Shown here piece by piece: positions 36,709 to 47,000 of a stretch of 64,000 bases of DNA. Source of the stretch: Nansenia antarctica (Eukaryota > Chordata > Actinopteri > Argentiniformes > Microstomatidae); assembly GCA_963989245.1 (NCBI GenBank), contig OZ022342.1, positions 4,578,543 to 4,642,542 on the forward strand, in the 5' to 3' direction. How positions within the stretch are numbered: position 1 is the first letter of the stretch; the number at the start of each line of letters is the position of its first letter. The notes beneath the pieces are model-generated. The model searched no databases, had not been told where the DNA came from, and saw only the letters and a program-made list of their open reading frames with translations. The translations under genes and the position numbers were made by a program.

Positions 36709-38224
36709 TTTATTTGTATAGCGTTTATTTTTTTTTATTTATTTTTTTTACCTTTATTTTACGAGACAATTAAGAACAAAATTCTTATTTACAATGCCGG
36801 CCTGCAATAATTAAATTAATTTAATTATTTTGTCATTTAAATGCAATATTAAAAGGATGGGTTTTTTATAATCTTAGTTTAATTATTTTGTCATTTAAAG
36901 GCAATATTAAAAAGATGGGTTTTTAGTCTTGACTTGAACATATTTGCTGAGGTTGCATCCCTAATGTAAACTGGCAGTGCATTCCACAATTTGGGTGCAT
37001 AAAATGAGAATGCAGCCTCACCAAATCTCTTCTTTTGGTGGTACACAGAGAAAACCAGCGTCAGAAGACCTGAGAGCTCTATTGGGCTGATAAGCTAGCA
37101 AAAGGTCTTTCAAATATTCTGGTGCTATGCCAGTGAGAGCTTTATAAACAAGCAGAAGGATCTTGAAATCTACTCTGAACTTTAGTAGCAGTTCTCTGGT
37201 GAGTAATGAATGCCTTGATCCAGTTGGACTCAAATGTAATGAGATCTTCTAGAACTTCTCAGTTTTGACACGTGAGCAAAATGTATTTTCAAGGTAAACA
37301 ACTTCCTCCTCCTTCTCTCCATCTCTTGCTCTTTATGCCTTCAGTCAATGCCAGCGGGTATGATGTCTCAGCCAGTTGTCCTCATGCCCACAGTCTACCA
37401 GCAAGGGGTGGGATATGTACCAATCGCAGGTGAGAGGAACCATATAACCTACACACTCTACTATGACAAAGACAGAAAAAAAAACTGAACAGACACCAAT
37501 GCAAACTTAAGACACTGACATGGCAGCCATGGCCTTTATAGACCTGGGGCCGTATTACAGACACTTCCTATCTTAAGTCCTAAGTTAAGATAGGAAAGTA
37601 TAAGATAGGATTTGTCTCAGTTTGGTATTACAGAAGCAAATCCTAACTAACTTTAGGAATCCTATCGTGTTTACTTCATCCTATCTTATCTCATCCTAAA
37701 TATTAAATCCAACTAACGGTCGGTTATCCTAAAGTTAGTTGACTTTATTTAAGATTTTGTGAAGTTAGGAAGCTTGTGTGTAATTAACTTTTCCTATCTC
37801 AAGTTAGGATAAGAACATTGATTTAGGAACAGTGGATCTGGATCTTTTTGTTCCTAATCCTAATTACCATGGTTACCAAACAGTTAAGATAGGATATGCA
37901 ATTTAGGACGTTTCTGTAATACGGCCCCTGTACAAGAAATGACCAGTGAAAAGGTCAATCGCTCACCTCTGTCTCTCCTCAGGGGTGCCCACCGTGTACA
38001 ACCAGGGCATGGTGCACAACCAGGGGATGGTGCCCATGGGACTGCCTGCCGCCCCCTCGGTCTCCCCCCAGCAGGGGGCTCCCTGTAGCGAGGAGGATCT
38101 GAAAGCACTGCAGGACATGTTCCCCAATCTGGACAGGGAGGTGATCCGCACAGTGATGGAGGCTCAGCAGGGCAACAAGGACGCTGCCATCAACTCTCTA
38201 CTGCAGATGACGGAGGAGTTGTAA
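32869..38224 (+). CDS. tollip: Toll-interacting protein
   Basis: TOLLIP is an adaptor that dampens IL-1R/TLR signalling and links ubiquitinated cargo to endosomes and autophagy. Six exons: 32869-32901, 34107-34256, 34908-35090, 36004-36156, 37345-37429 and 37983-38224 (TAA 38222-38224), 846 bp, 281 aa, all phases consistent. Start ATG gives MATSISTQRGQVYVGELPQD, matching the family N-terminus (TOM1-binding region with a Gln run). The C2 domain follows in exons 2-4 ([58 protein letters not shown]). A Pro/Met/Gln linker has a short duplication (NQGMVHNQGMV). The CUE domain is in exon 6 (CSEEDLKALQDMFPNLDREV, then AINSLLQMTEEL at the C-terminus). Introns carry inverted dispersed repeats, a LINE fragment and a PIF/Harbinger-like MITE. 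The gene converges with the mucin on the other strand. Confidence 0.97.
33240..33271. repeat. (CT)n microsatellite in tollip intron 1
   Basis: About 16 CT units. The rest of intron 1 up to 33780 shows nothing recognisable. Confidence 0.9.
33780..34085 (+). repeat. Dispersed repeat in tollip intron 1
   Basis: Matches 35596-35905 in reverse. It ends with AAGTCGCTTTGGAATAAGGC and GTCTGCTAAATGCC, a motif common in teleost dispersed repeats. The repeat ends about 20 bp before exon 2. Confidence 0.7.
34328..34472 (+). repeat. Direct repeat shared with 38886-39020
   Basis: CATGATTTGGGACGTGCAA and ACCACTCTACTTTTATGGAT recur in the same order at 38886-39020, past the tollip poly(A) site. Family unknown. 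Confidence 0.7.
35596..35905 (-). repeat. Dispersed repeat in tollip intron 3
   Basis: Inverted copy of 33780-34085 (GGCATTTAGCAGACGCCTTA at its left end, GTCTTTAGGAGACGTAGTGC inside). The two copies in one pre-mRNA could pair over about 300 bp. Confidence 0.7.
36660..37233 (-). mobile_element. LINE 3' fragment, reverse orientation
   Basis: Between 37018 and 37233 the - strand encodes the C-terminal end of a LINE RT protein (FKILLLVYKALTGIAPEYLK, NRALRSSDAG). It is followed by a 3' UTR with a 58-bp tandem duplication (36823-36935) and an (AAT)n run at 36677-36708. It lies in tollip intron 4. Confidence 0.7.
37547..37927. mobile_element. PIF/Harbinger-like MITE
   Basis: Perfect TIRs GGGCCGTATTACAGA and TCTGTAATACGGCCC with a 3-bp duplication CTG (37544-37546, 37928-37930). 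It lies in tollip intron 5, ending 55 bp before exon 6. Confidence 0.82.
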
Positions 38225-38811
38225 CAACCAAGCTGCACTAACGGCGGCCCGAACATTGCCCACTTCACAGCAACTGCACCCTGCACAGTTTGTAAATATG
38301 CACTCAGGCCTGCAAGCTCTCAACTGTCACTTCACACGAAAGAAAATACAATAGTAGTTATTATTATTAATAAAACAAAACGAAAAAAAGTCATAAACAT
38401 GTTCATATCTGAGCTGTCGTACATCTTGTTAAAGTACATTGCCATCCGTATTATACATAGCTTTGTTCTCGGTACACACCTGGGATTGGGGTTAGTTTTG
38501 TATCTGCCTACTGACGTGTTGTGATTGGCTGGTTGACTTTTCAGTTTCACATTCCGGTTAACCCAGAATGGGTTGATGTTGATGCAATGCTTTGTCAGAC
38601 ATTTGAAAGGAATTTAATTTGCAGATCTCCACTGACATTTGATTCAAGATGGAGTTGTCACAGTAGTTGTAGGTGTGAAAGGCATTTGTTGAGAGCTTCC
38701 TAGCCAGTCTTCTCTGTATATGTGTATTGAAACAGAAGTTTTTTTCGCCTCTCTGTGTTTGATTTATATATATATATCTGTATAAATATAGTTCTATATA
38801 TTCAAAAAGAT

Positions 38812-38817
38812 AATAAA
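38812..38817 (+). terminator. Poly(A) signal of tollip (AATAAA)
   Basis: AATAAA about 590 bp after the tollip stop; the 3' UTR would be 38225 to about 38840. It precedes a repeat copy that starts near 38886. Confidence 0.6.
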
Positions 38818-38885
38818 TTATGAAGAAAAGAGATCTAGGTATGCAGCGATGTGGAGCGGAAAGAGAACTTTCCACAATGTAAGGA

Positions 38886-39020
38886 ACACATGATTTGGGA
38901 CGTGCAAATCACCTCAGCCACACAGCCAATGCCTAAAGGAGGTTGAACAACCTCACTCAATGTCAAGATTTATTTTGCTAATATTACCACTCTACTTTTA
39001 TGGATAATGCCATGTTATTT
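38886..39020 (+). repeat. Direct repeat shared with 34328-34472
   Basis: Second copy, with small indels. The following DNA to 40349 is AT-rich intergenic sequence in which I see no gene. Confidence 0.7.
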
Positions 39021-40349
39021 TGCATGGCTTCAACCAAAAAAATGCCCCTTGGAATGTTAGTGTTTAGTTGTGAACTAGGGGTGGTGGAACAATATAGCGC
39101 TATAATGTTATGGTAATAGCATTATCTTAATTATATACAGTTATGCTGATTACTTGACAACATAGCACGGCTATGTCAGAAAGGTATCGTGCTGTAACAG
39201 AGGAGTGATATTCAAAGCAGCAGAGAGGTAAACATATAAGCCTAGTTATAAACACTATCATTTCCCATGATGCACCTCTGTAAATTCAGGGTTTACAACT
39301 TGTGCCCTGTGAGAGTCCCAGCTGGATTCATATATTCAGAAATACATTTTGGTACTGCATAATGATAGTTATGGCATGACTTTCATACAGAGGAAATATC
39401 ACACTGCCCTTACCTATGAACGCATTAAGAAGAGATCCGTTGATATGAGATATTGAATGTTGCCGCCCGCCAAAGGTCTGATTTTAACATAATAATTAAT
39501 GAATTATTATAATAACTTGATCTGCAAAGATGTGCGTATATTTTTCCAAGGAAAGAAAGCTCCTGTGCTGTTTTTGGTGTGATTCATCAAAATGTGAGTT
39601 CCATTTCTCTCTGCGTAGGCCATACTCCACAAGTGTCGTGCATAAAATCATGTGTACCTTTAAATTCTTCATTGCTGTACTTTTTGCACCCACTTGATGT
39701 ACAAATATTTCACCTAACAAAATGTGTGTTAGAACCCAACTTCTCCCCCCAGACACAGCAAGCACATTGATTGGAAATTGGAAGTCTTATCTGTTTTCAA
39801 CATGGACATTTCACATTCTCATAGGAAATACTTAGCAATGTTATAACATTGTTATATGTGGTAAATAAACCAGATTGGACGAAGTATGACCCTTTCTCTG
39901 TAATGCTTAGCCATTTGGCTTTCTCGGTTGCTTTTCCTGCAATGGGGTTCCTGATTATATTACAGTCTCTGAATGAGAAGATGTTCATATGATCCTGATT
40001 CTCATGACACATAGTGTCTAGTAGCTAGATGAAAGACCTTACATAAAGCTACCTGCCTACTTAAGGTGAAGGCATAACATCAATAAGGAATGAGGAAGTA
40101 GGGTGTTTTAAAAGGTTTGTTGAGTTAATATTAACCCCATCAAGAGAAGCATTGAGTTTTTTTGGGTGATTGCTGCTGTCAATGGAATGGCAAAAGTTAC
40201 GTGCTAAATCAGTCGAATGGGTTATTTGGTTTGAATGTACACAAATTCGTTGATGTTGAACTATGTTTGCATTATGACCTGCTTTTGTTTCCTTAACTAA
40301 TGTCAGTTTGTGGAAATAAAATGGTTATCTGTGTTTGTTTGGTCTTTCT

Positions 40350-42880
40350 CAGATCCTCAAGCAGTACACATCATAGCAGGGGATTTTAATCATGCTGACC
40401 TGAAGGTAGTACTACCCAAGTTTTATCAGCATGTTAAATGTGCAACAAGAGGAGATAACACACTGGACAAGGTATACACCAACATCAAGCTTGCCTACAA
40501 AGCTAGACCGGTAGCTCATCTAGGCATGTCTGACCACGTGTCCATCCTCCTGATCCCAGCCTACACTCCCATGAGGAAAAGTGCTCCCATCACCACTAAG
40601 ACTGTCAGAACCTGGCCAGCAGGGTCCGCTCCACTGCAGATCTGCCTGAATGACACCTCATGGCAGGAATATGAGCATGAGGACCTGGAACAGTACACGT
40701 CGTCGGTTCTGAACCACATAGTGAACTGCACCAACTCAGCCACCGTGGACAAACGTGTCCGGGTCTACCCCAACACGAAGCCATGGATGACAGAGAAGGT
40801 CCGACAACTGCTCAAGGTGAGGAACAACGCCTTCTCAGCGAAGGACAAACTCCTGTACAGCACCACCAGGGCTAACCTAAACCGTGGCATCCGGGAGGCC
40901 ATGGCAGACCACAGAGAGAAGATTGAGGAATGCTTCCTGAGCAACGACTCCAGGCGGGTGTGGCAGGGGGTTCAGCACATGACAAACTTCAGAGCCAACA
41001 GGATCACAGCCGCTGAGGGCGACCCCTTGCTGGCGGAAGAGCTGAACTCCTTCTACGCCCGGTTCGACGAGGGGCGAACGGAGGTAACCACAACACAAAC
41101 ACCACTCTCTCCAGCTCTCAGCAGCCTCACCCTCACAGAGCATGAAGTGAGACGCGTGCTGAAGGCGGTGGACCCCAGAAAAGCCTCAGGGCCGGACGGC
41201 GTCCTGGGACGGGTGCTTAGGGACTGCGCCGACCAGCTGGCCGGGGTTTTCACCAACATCTTCAACCAGTCCCTGTCCCAGGCCACCATCCCACCCTGCC
41301 TGAAAACCTCAACAATCATCCCAGTCCCGAAGAAAAGCACGGTGAGCTGCCTAAACGACTACCGCCCGGTGGCACTCACACCTATCATCATGAAGTGCTT
41401 CGAGAAACTGGTCCGGGCCCACATAGTCACACGCCTCCCGCCCAACCTGGATCCATACCAGTTCGCCTACAGAGCCCACAGGTCCACAGAGGACGCCATC
41501 GCGACGACTCTCCACTCCACTCTATCCCACCTGGAGAGGGGGAACAGCTACGCGAGACTGCTCTTTGTGGACTTCAGCTCTGCTTTCAACACTATCCTTC
41601 CAGACAGGCCATTGACCAAACTACTAGACCTGGGACTATCACACTCCATCTGCGCATGGATCAAGGATATCCTGTCTGACCGCCCCCAGAGGGTGCGGGT
41701 GGGCTCCCACACCTCCACAGCCCTCAGACTCAGACCTGTCCACCCCAGCAACTCCATCATAAAGTTTGCAGACGACACCACCGTGGTGGGCTGCATCTCG
41801 GGGGGGGACGAGGCGGCGTACAGGGATAAGGTGGAGCAGCTGGGCAAGCTGTGCAAGGTTAACAACCTGCTGCTGAACCAGTTAAAGACCCAGGAAATCA
41901 TCGTGGACTTCAGGAGGAAAAAATCTGAGGTCCAGACCCTGCTCGTCGATGGAGGGAGCGTGGAGAGAGTCTCAACTCTCCGATTCCTGGGGGTGCACAT
42001 ACAGGAGGACCTGTCCTGGAGGACCAACACAGCAGCCATCATCAAGAAGGCACAACAGCGGCTCTACTTCCTGAGAGTCCTCAGGAAATACCACCTCAGA
42101 CAGGAGCTGCTTGTGACTTTCTACCGCTGCACAGTGGAGAGCATCCTCACCTACTGCATTTGCGTGTGGTTCTCCAGCTGCACAGCCGCAGAGAGGAAAG
42201 CGCTACAGAGAGTCGTGAGATCGGCCCAGAAGATCATCGGCGCCCCCCTCCCCTCTCTGGAAGAGCTGTACAACACACGCTGCCTCAGGAAGGCCTCCAA
42301 GATCTCCAGGGACCCATCCCACCCTGGGAACGAACACTTTGTTCGGCTGCCCTCGGGCAGGCGGTTCAGGACCATGTTCGCACGGACAAATAGACTGAAG
42401 CTCAGCTTCTACCCTAGGGCCATTCAGGCCCTGAACACAGCAAAGACCTAGGTTCTAGGCCCTGGACAATCTAGACAACTTGATGGCAGCTACTAGATTG
42501 TAAACACAAGTCGTGCAATATTGAAATACAACTGTGAACATTTCAAACCTGCGACACTTTAAATGAATGTGCAACAATACTATGTGCAATATGACAACCC
42601 TTGTGTACATAAAGTTCAGATATAGGAAAAGTTAGGATATTTATAGCATAGCATAGAGTACAGCACAGTGTTTTATTGTATAGTATAGTAGATAGTGTAC
42701 ATAGCCTTTACTTATGTAAACCAGCTCTTTTCCCTTTTTTATTTTACCCTTGGCCCTCTTGTTTTTAGTCTTTTTCCAAGCACCAGGGGAGCCTCCCCTC
42801 CTAAATTTCGTTGTATGGTACCTGTACTGTATTAATGACAATAAAGACCATTCATTCATTCATTCATTCATTCATTATAC
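40350..42880 (+). mobile_element. L2-type LINE, 5'-truncated, RT-defective
   Basis: A frame open from about 40350 to 42451 encodes the end of an APE-type endonuclease (IIAGDFNHADL, LGMSDHVSILL) and a reverse transcriptase (DPRKASGPDGVLGRVLRDCA, LNDYRPVALTPIIMKCFEKL, LLFVDFSSAFNTI, FADDTTVVG) plus the usual C-terminal region. The 3' UTR ends in a polyadenylation-like AATAAAG and (ATTC)n at 42851-42878, the L2 hallmark. The copy starts inside the endonuclease domain. The RT lacks the block with the conserved PQG motif between the FVDF and FADD motifs (junction near 41730), so it cannot be active although the frame stays open. It sits between tollip and the mucin. Confidence 0.88.
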
Positions 42881-43310
42881 GACATGTACACCTCGACCTG
42901 CTGTTTGGTTTGTCATTTCTTAAACCCCACCACACTGGGAGAGGACCACACTGTACATATTTGATGCGTCATAGAAATAAATACAAAGCAAAAGAAAGAC
43001 ACAGAAGCTCATGGTATTCAAGTTGCGTTTGTTTAATAAACTACAGGGGAGAAAGGGGATTCTCTAGACTAAATTTACACAATTACCTCCATCGTACGTC
43101 CACAACAATAACAGTATATGAGACATTATTACATATACCAGGAAAAGATGTGGTGAGATTGTTGAAATACGCAGGAGTTATTAATTTAAATACATTTAAA
43201 ACAAGAGTGCACATTCATTTTAGACTAAAAATATTAACCTAATGTGAATAATAAAAATATAAATCTTTGGTCAGTCCGGAATCATTCGTCATGCCGTCAT
43301 ATCACGTCTT
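42881..43310. other. Mucin 3' UTR and intergenic gap
   Basis: No gene seen. On the - strand an ATTAAA lies near 43028-43034 and may serve as the mucin poly(A) signal; no stronger hexamer is obvious between the stop at 43311 and the LINE tail at 42880. Confidence 0.4.
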
Positions 43311-43521
43311 TTAACGCCTCCTTCTGCGCTGGGTCCTGGGGGTGGGGGTGACGCCTGCGTCACAGTCTGTGACATGACAAGCACACGACTCGATGTGGAG
43401 GTAGGAGTGTTTGACCACGGTGCCGTCCGGGCAGGACAGCTCCACCTCCTTCTTGGTCGTGACCGCCTCTTGGCAGCAAGAGCAGTGGTGCATCATGGTG
43501 TTGGCTTCAACGGAGTAGCTG

Positions 43522-43561
<40 letters not shown>

Positions 43562-44096
43562 AGAAAACAAAATAGTATGTGTTATAGCTTGAATCAATCA
43601 TGATGACACAAGATAACATTTAATGGTCCTTAAATGAGCATTTACAGTGAAAAACAATTACACCATAGCACCATAGCATGAACACTAGATAGCCAATGGT
43701 TCTAGATAGCCAACGTTCTCATTCACTGTACCTGCCACTGCCACTTATCTTGTACTATACCTATTGTTCTTCTTATTTTTTGCCTCTTATGTCCTGTACC
43801 GTAATACTGACTCACTGAATCTTGAATTGTGCTTGATTTATTATGCCTAGGTCTTGTGCTGCAATGTAATGTCAGGATCCGAAGCCTAAGAATTTGACTC
43901 TACTGTTACACTTGTGTAACGTGACGTAACAAATAAACGTGACAGTTGAAACTGATGTGAAGCTGAGGGACGTACATGGAGGAGGTTCCACAGGAGCCTG
44001 CGCAGGAGGTGAGCTCCACGGTCCCGGTGGTGGTACAGCCGTTCACCACGATGGTGCTGCTGTTCTTGTTGATGTTACAGATACTACGGACCGTGC
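43311..44096 (-). other. Mucin C-terminal cystine-knot exons
   Basis: The last two coding exons (43976-44096 and 43311-43518) encode the CTCK dimerisation domain: CTVRSICNINKNSSTIVVNG, CAGSCGTSSIYSVEANTM, HHCSCC, then CPDGTVVKHSYLHIESCAC. Cysteine spacing follows human MUC5B/MUC2 (C..GxCG...C.CC...C...C.C). The protein ends in QRRRRR directly before TAA. The intron between them (43519-43975) contains a (CA)n tract at 43526-43558, a few bases from the acceptor. Confidence 0.88.
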
Positions 44097-47000
44097 CTGA
44101 ACAGGGGAGATTCGTCAAGAGGAGTTAGTTAACACAGCCACTGTTACTACATAGTAGTATGACACAGTTAGCAGATCTATCAGAAACAATGTAGCATACT
44201 GTACAGGCATATCACTTTTTAAATAGGCATATCACTTTTTCATCCAATACTTTTGTTTCTGAGGCATTGCATAATAGAGCACGTTATTGACTATTGAGAC
44301 AAGACTGCAATCCTTCAACATTCTTCCAACTAGTAGTGAGGTGGTTAGCAAGCCCAGTCAAAGCATTCTTGCTACTTACAGGTCATGCAGCATCCATCAG
44401 AGTCGGTCTTCTCTGTGCCCTGTGATGAAGAAGCAGATGAAGTCATGTCAATAAAACACAATGTGACCTCACATTCTGGACGTTTGTAAAACACGGGCGC
44501 GCGTTTGAAATCAAATGTCACATCTATCCAGTACTCAAGTTGTCCAAATCAGGGGGGATGGTGGATTTTTATCATATGGGGACAATTTTAGCATCCCCAC
44601 AGCGTCAGTGACTTCAGTGTCAGTGATTTGGTAAAAATGTCTTTGCATTGCCCCCTCGCCCACAGTATTTTACTTATGCGCAAAACTAAATGAAATAGCA
44701 GTAATACCACGTTCATTGCCATCGCCCCTCATCCCCCCTCAACTTGAGTGCTGCATCTATCTGCTCTGACCCAACGGTGCCAGTGAGTAAACGTATGTGA
44801 GAGAGATCAGGGATGTGAGAGAGAGAAACAGAAACTCACCGGGATACAGACTTCCGGGGCGAAAGTAGGGCACACTTTCTTGATCTCCACAGGTACGTGT
44901 TGGCCGTTAATCTTCTCACACGTGTACTTGGCACACTTGTCGTCCGGTGGGGACCACGTCTCGTTCACCTGGTCGTCAAGGAGACAAGGATGAAGACATC
45001 TTGCCCTCGGAGGCTCAGATCTGTGTCGGTATCATTTATCGTACACACGCTTGTCGTACTCACCTGGATAGTTTTTGTGGTGTTGGCAGTTGTGGTGTTG
45101 GCAGTTTTTGTGGTGTTTTGTGGTGTTGGCAGCACGAAGACACAGCTGGTCTGTACACACTTTCCGCAGCACTGACCAGGCTTGACCTTATACACATGGC
45201 CCTGTAGTCCAGGATAGGAGAGGAGTACATCAATGAATCATTCCTTAGCCAGGTCGCTAACAGTTTTCTAAAATAACTGAAAAAGTCTTAAGGAGGACTT
45301 GAGGTCTCCTGAGTTTGGCTTAATGCATTCTCTACAGATACTGTACGGACATTATTACCTGTGGACATGTCGTGTCACATGACATTGGTTTACACTCGAC
45401 GGTGTGTAGTTTGCTGACAGGATCCACCATGGAGCTGCACTCGCAGTCCTCACATGTGTGGAGTTTGGGAACTTTAGTACCAGGCTGTGGAAGTGGAAGA
45501 GAGAAAACTGTTAGAATCCATAACGGAGGGTTGGATTTGAGCAGGGTTCCAATGAGGCTGTATTATTACGGCACTATTAGTCAAATGTGACCAAATATTA
45601 TTTTTAGTGCAGAAAATGCAAAATCTCAAAGTTTTCAAAGTTTTACTATCCACATTTCAGCCTTGAATTATGTCTACAATACTTTATTCTTACCTGGTAC
45701 TCGGTGTTGTTGTAGACACAGACACTCTTAGGAACTGTAATGACAATGTTGAGGAGGAGTCAGTCTCAAAGCCTTACTTATAAGGCAATATCAAGGCTAC
45801 AGTGCTTTCCTAATACAGGGTATATACAGGAATCTTGAGGTTCATTTCAATACCTTTCTAAGACTTTTTAAAGACCTTGTCAATATTTTTCCAGACCTCA
45901 CCGCCACTTCGAGCTGTAACCGTTTACATCAGTGACACCTTTAACTTAACAGTTTTAGTTTGCAATAGACTAGACCACTATCATACAACAGAATTTCCGG
46001 TTCATCTTAGTTTTTTAATAAAACTAATAAATTCACGAACTTTTACTAAAGGTTTTTAGGACTCAAACTCTTTGGACAGAGTCTAATTCAGAAAAATACC
46101 AACAAAACAAGACCCCATAAAATCGTGATAAGACTTTTTAATACTTATTAAGGGTCTTGATTTTCCCAAAATTGATTTATCAACTTTTAATACTTTTCAA
46201 GACACAGCAGATACCCTGCGGATACCCTGTAATATCAAAGGGGGCTTACCGCACTGATAGGTGGGGCAGCAGCTATCGTTAGCCATGGAGACCATCGGCT
46301 TGTAGCCCTCAGGGCAGCTCAGCACGGCGTGGGCACACAGCTTCGGATCACACTCTGTTAGGAAGGTAACCAACGGGGTAAGCAATTAAAACACACGTTT
46401 TAGAAGGCTTCTAAATAGTCTTACTGTCCCCTTCCCCCATACAGGACAGTCTTTTAATAACCTGGAACTAGTTTATTTATGAGCAGCTATAACAGAGTTG
46501 ACGAGTCTCTGTTCTACTGTTTTACTCACCGCATGATTGGGTGTGGCAGCAGCCATCTGTCTTATTCACCACTTTCTCGTATTCGTTGCAGGTGGCGTTG
46601 GCTGGTGTGGGGGGGCAGGTGATGGGCTCGCACTGGACGCCCATGGAGTCCTTGTCACATGTGCACTGCTGGCACTCAGTTGTCCATTTATCGCCAGGCT
46701 TAAGAGGAAAAAAACAAACAAGGTCAGGCTAAGGTCAGGTGGTGCTCTATACTGTTGTACGTACATGGTGGTTCAGGCTTATTATTCAAGGCAGTTAGTT
46801 CAACTAGTATAGAGAGTCAGCTGATGTCACTGACAATCTGATGATTTGATTGGCACTAATTGAAGTTGTCTTGCTTAGTTTGATAGAAATGTGTTCAGAC
46901 TCAGCTGTTTGGAAGTTGGTGTGATTCATAAATCGGTGCAGTGCCTAACAGAGGTTTACCCCCTGAGAGTAACCAGTTGTCCTGCCTATTAGCTACATGT

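Noticed and set aside
41548..42045. 165-codon - strand frame within the LINE
   Set aside because: Antisense shadow of the reverse transcriptase frame.
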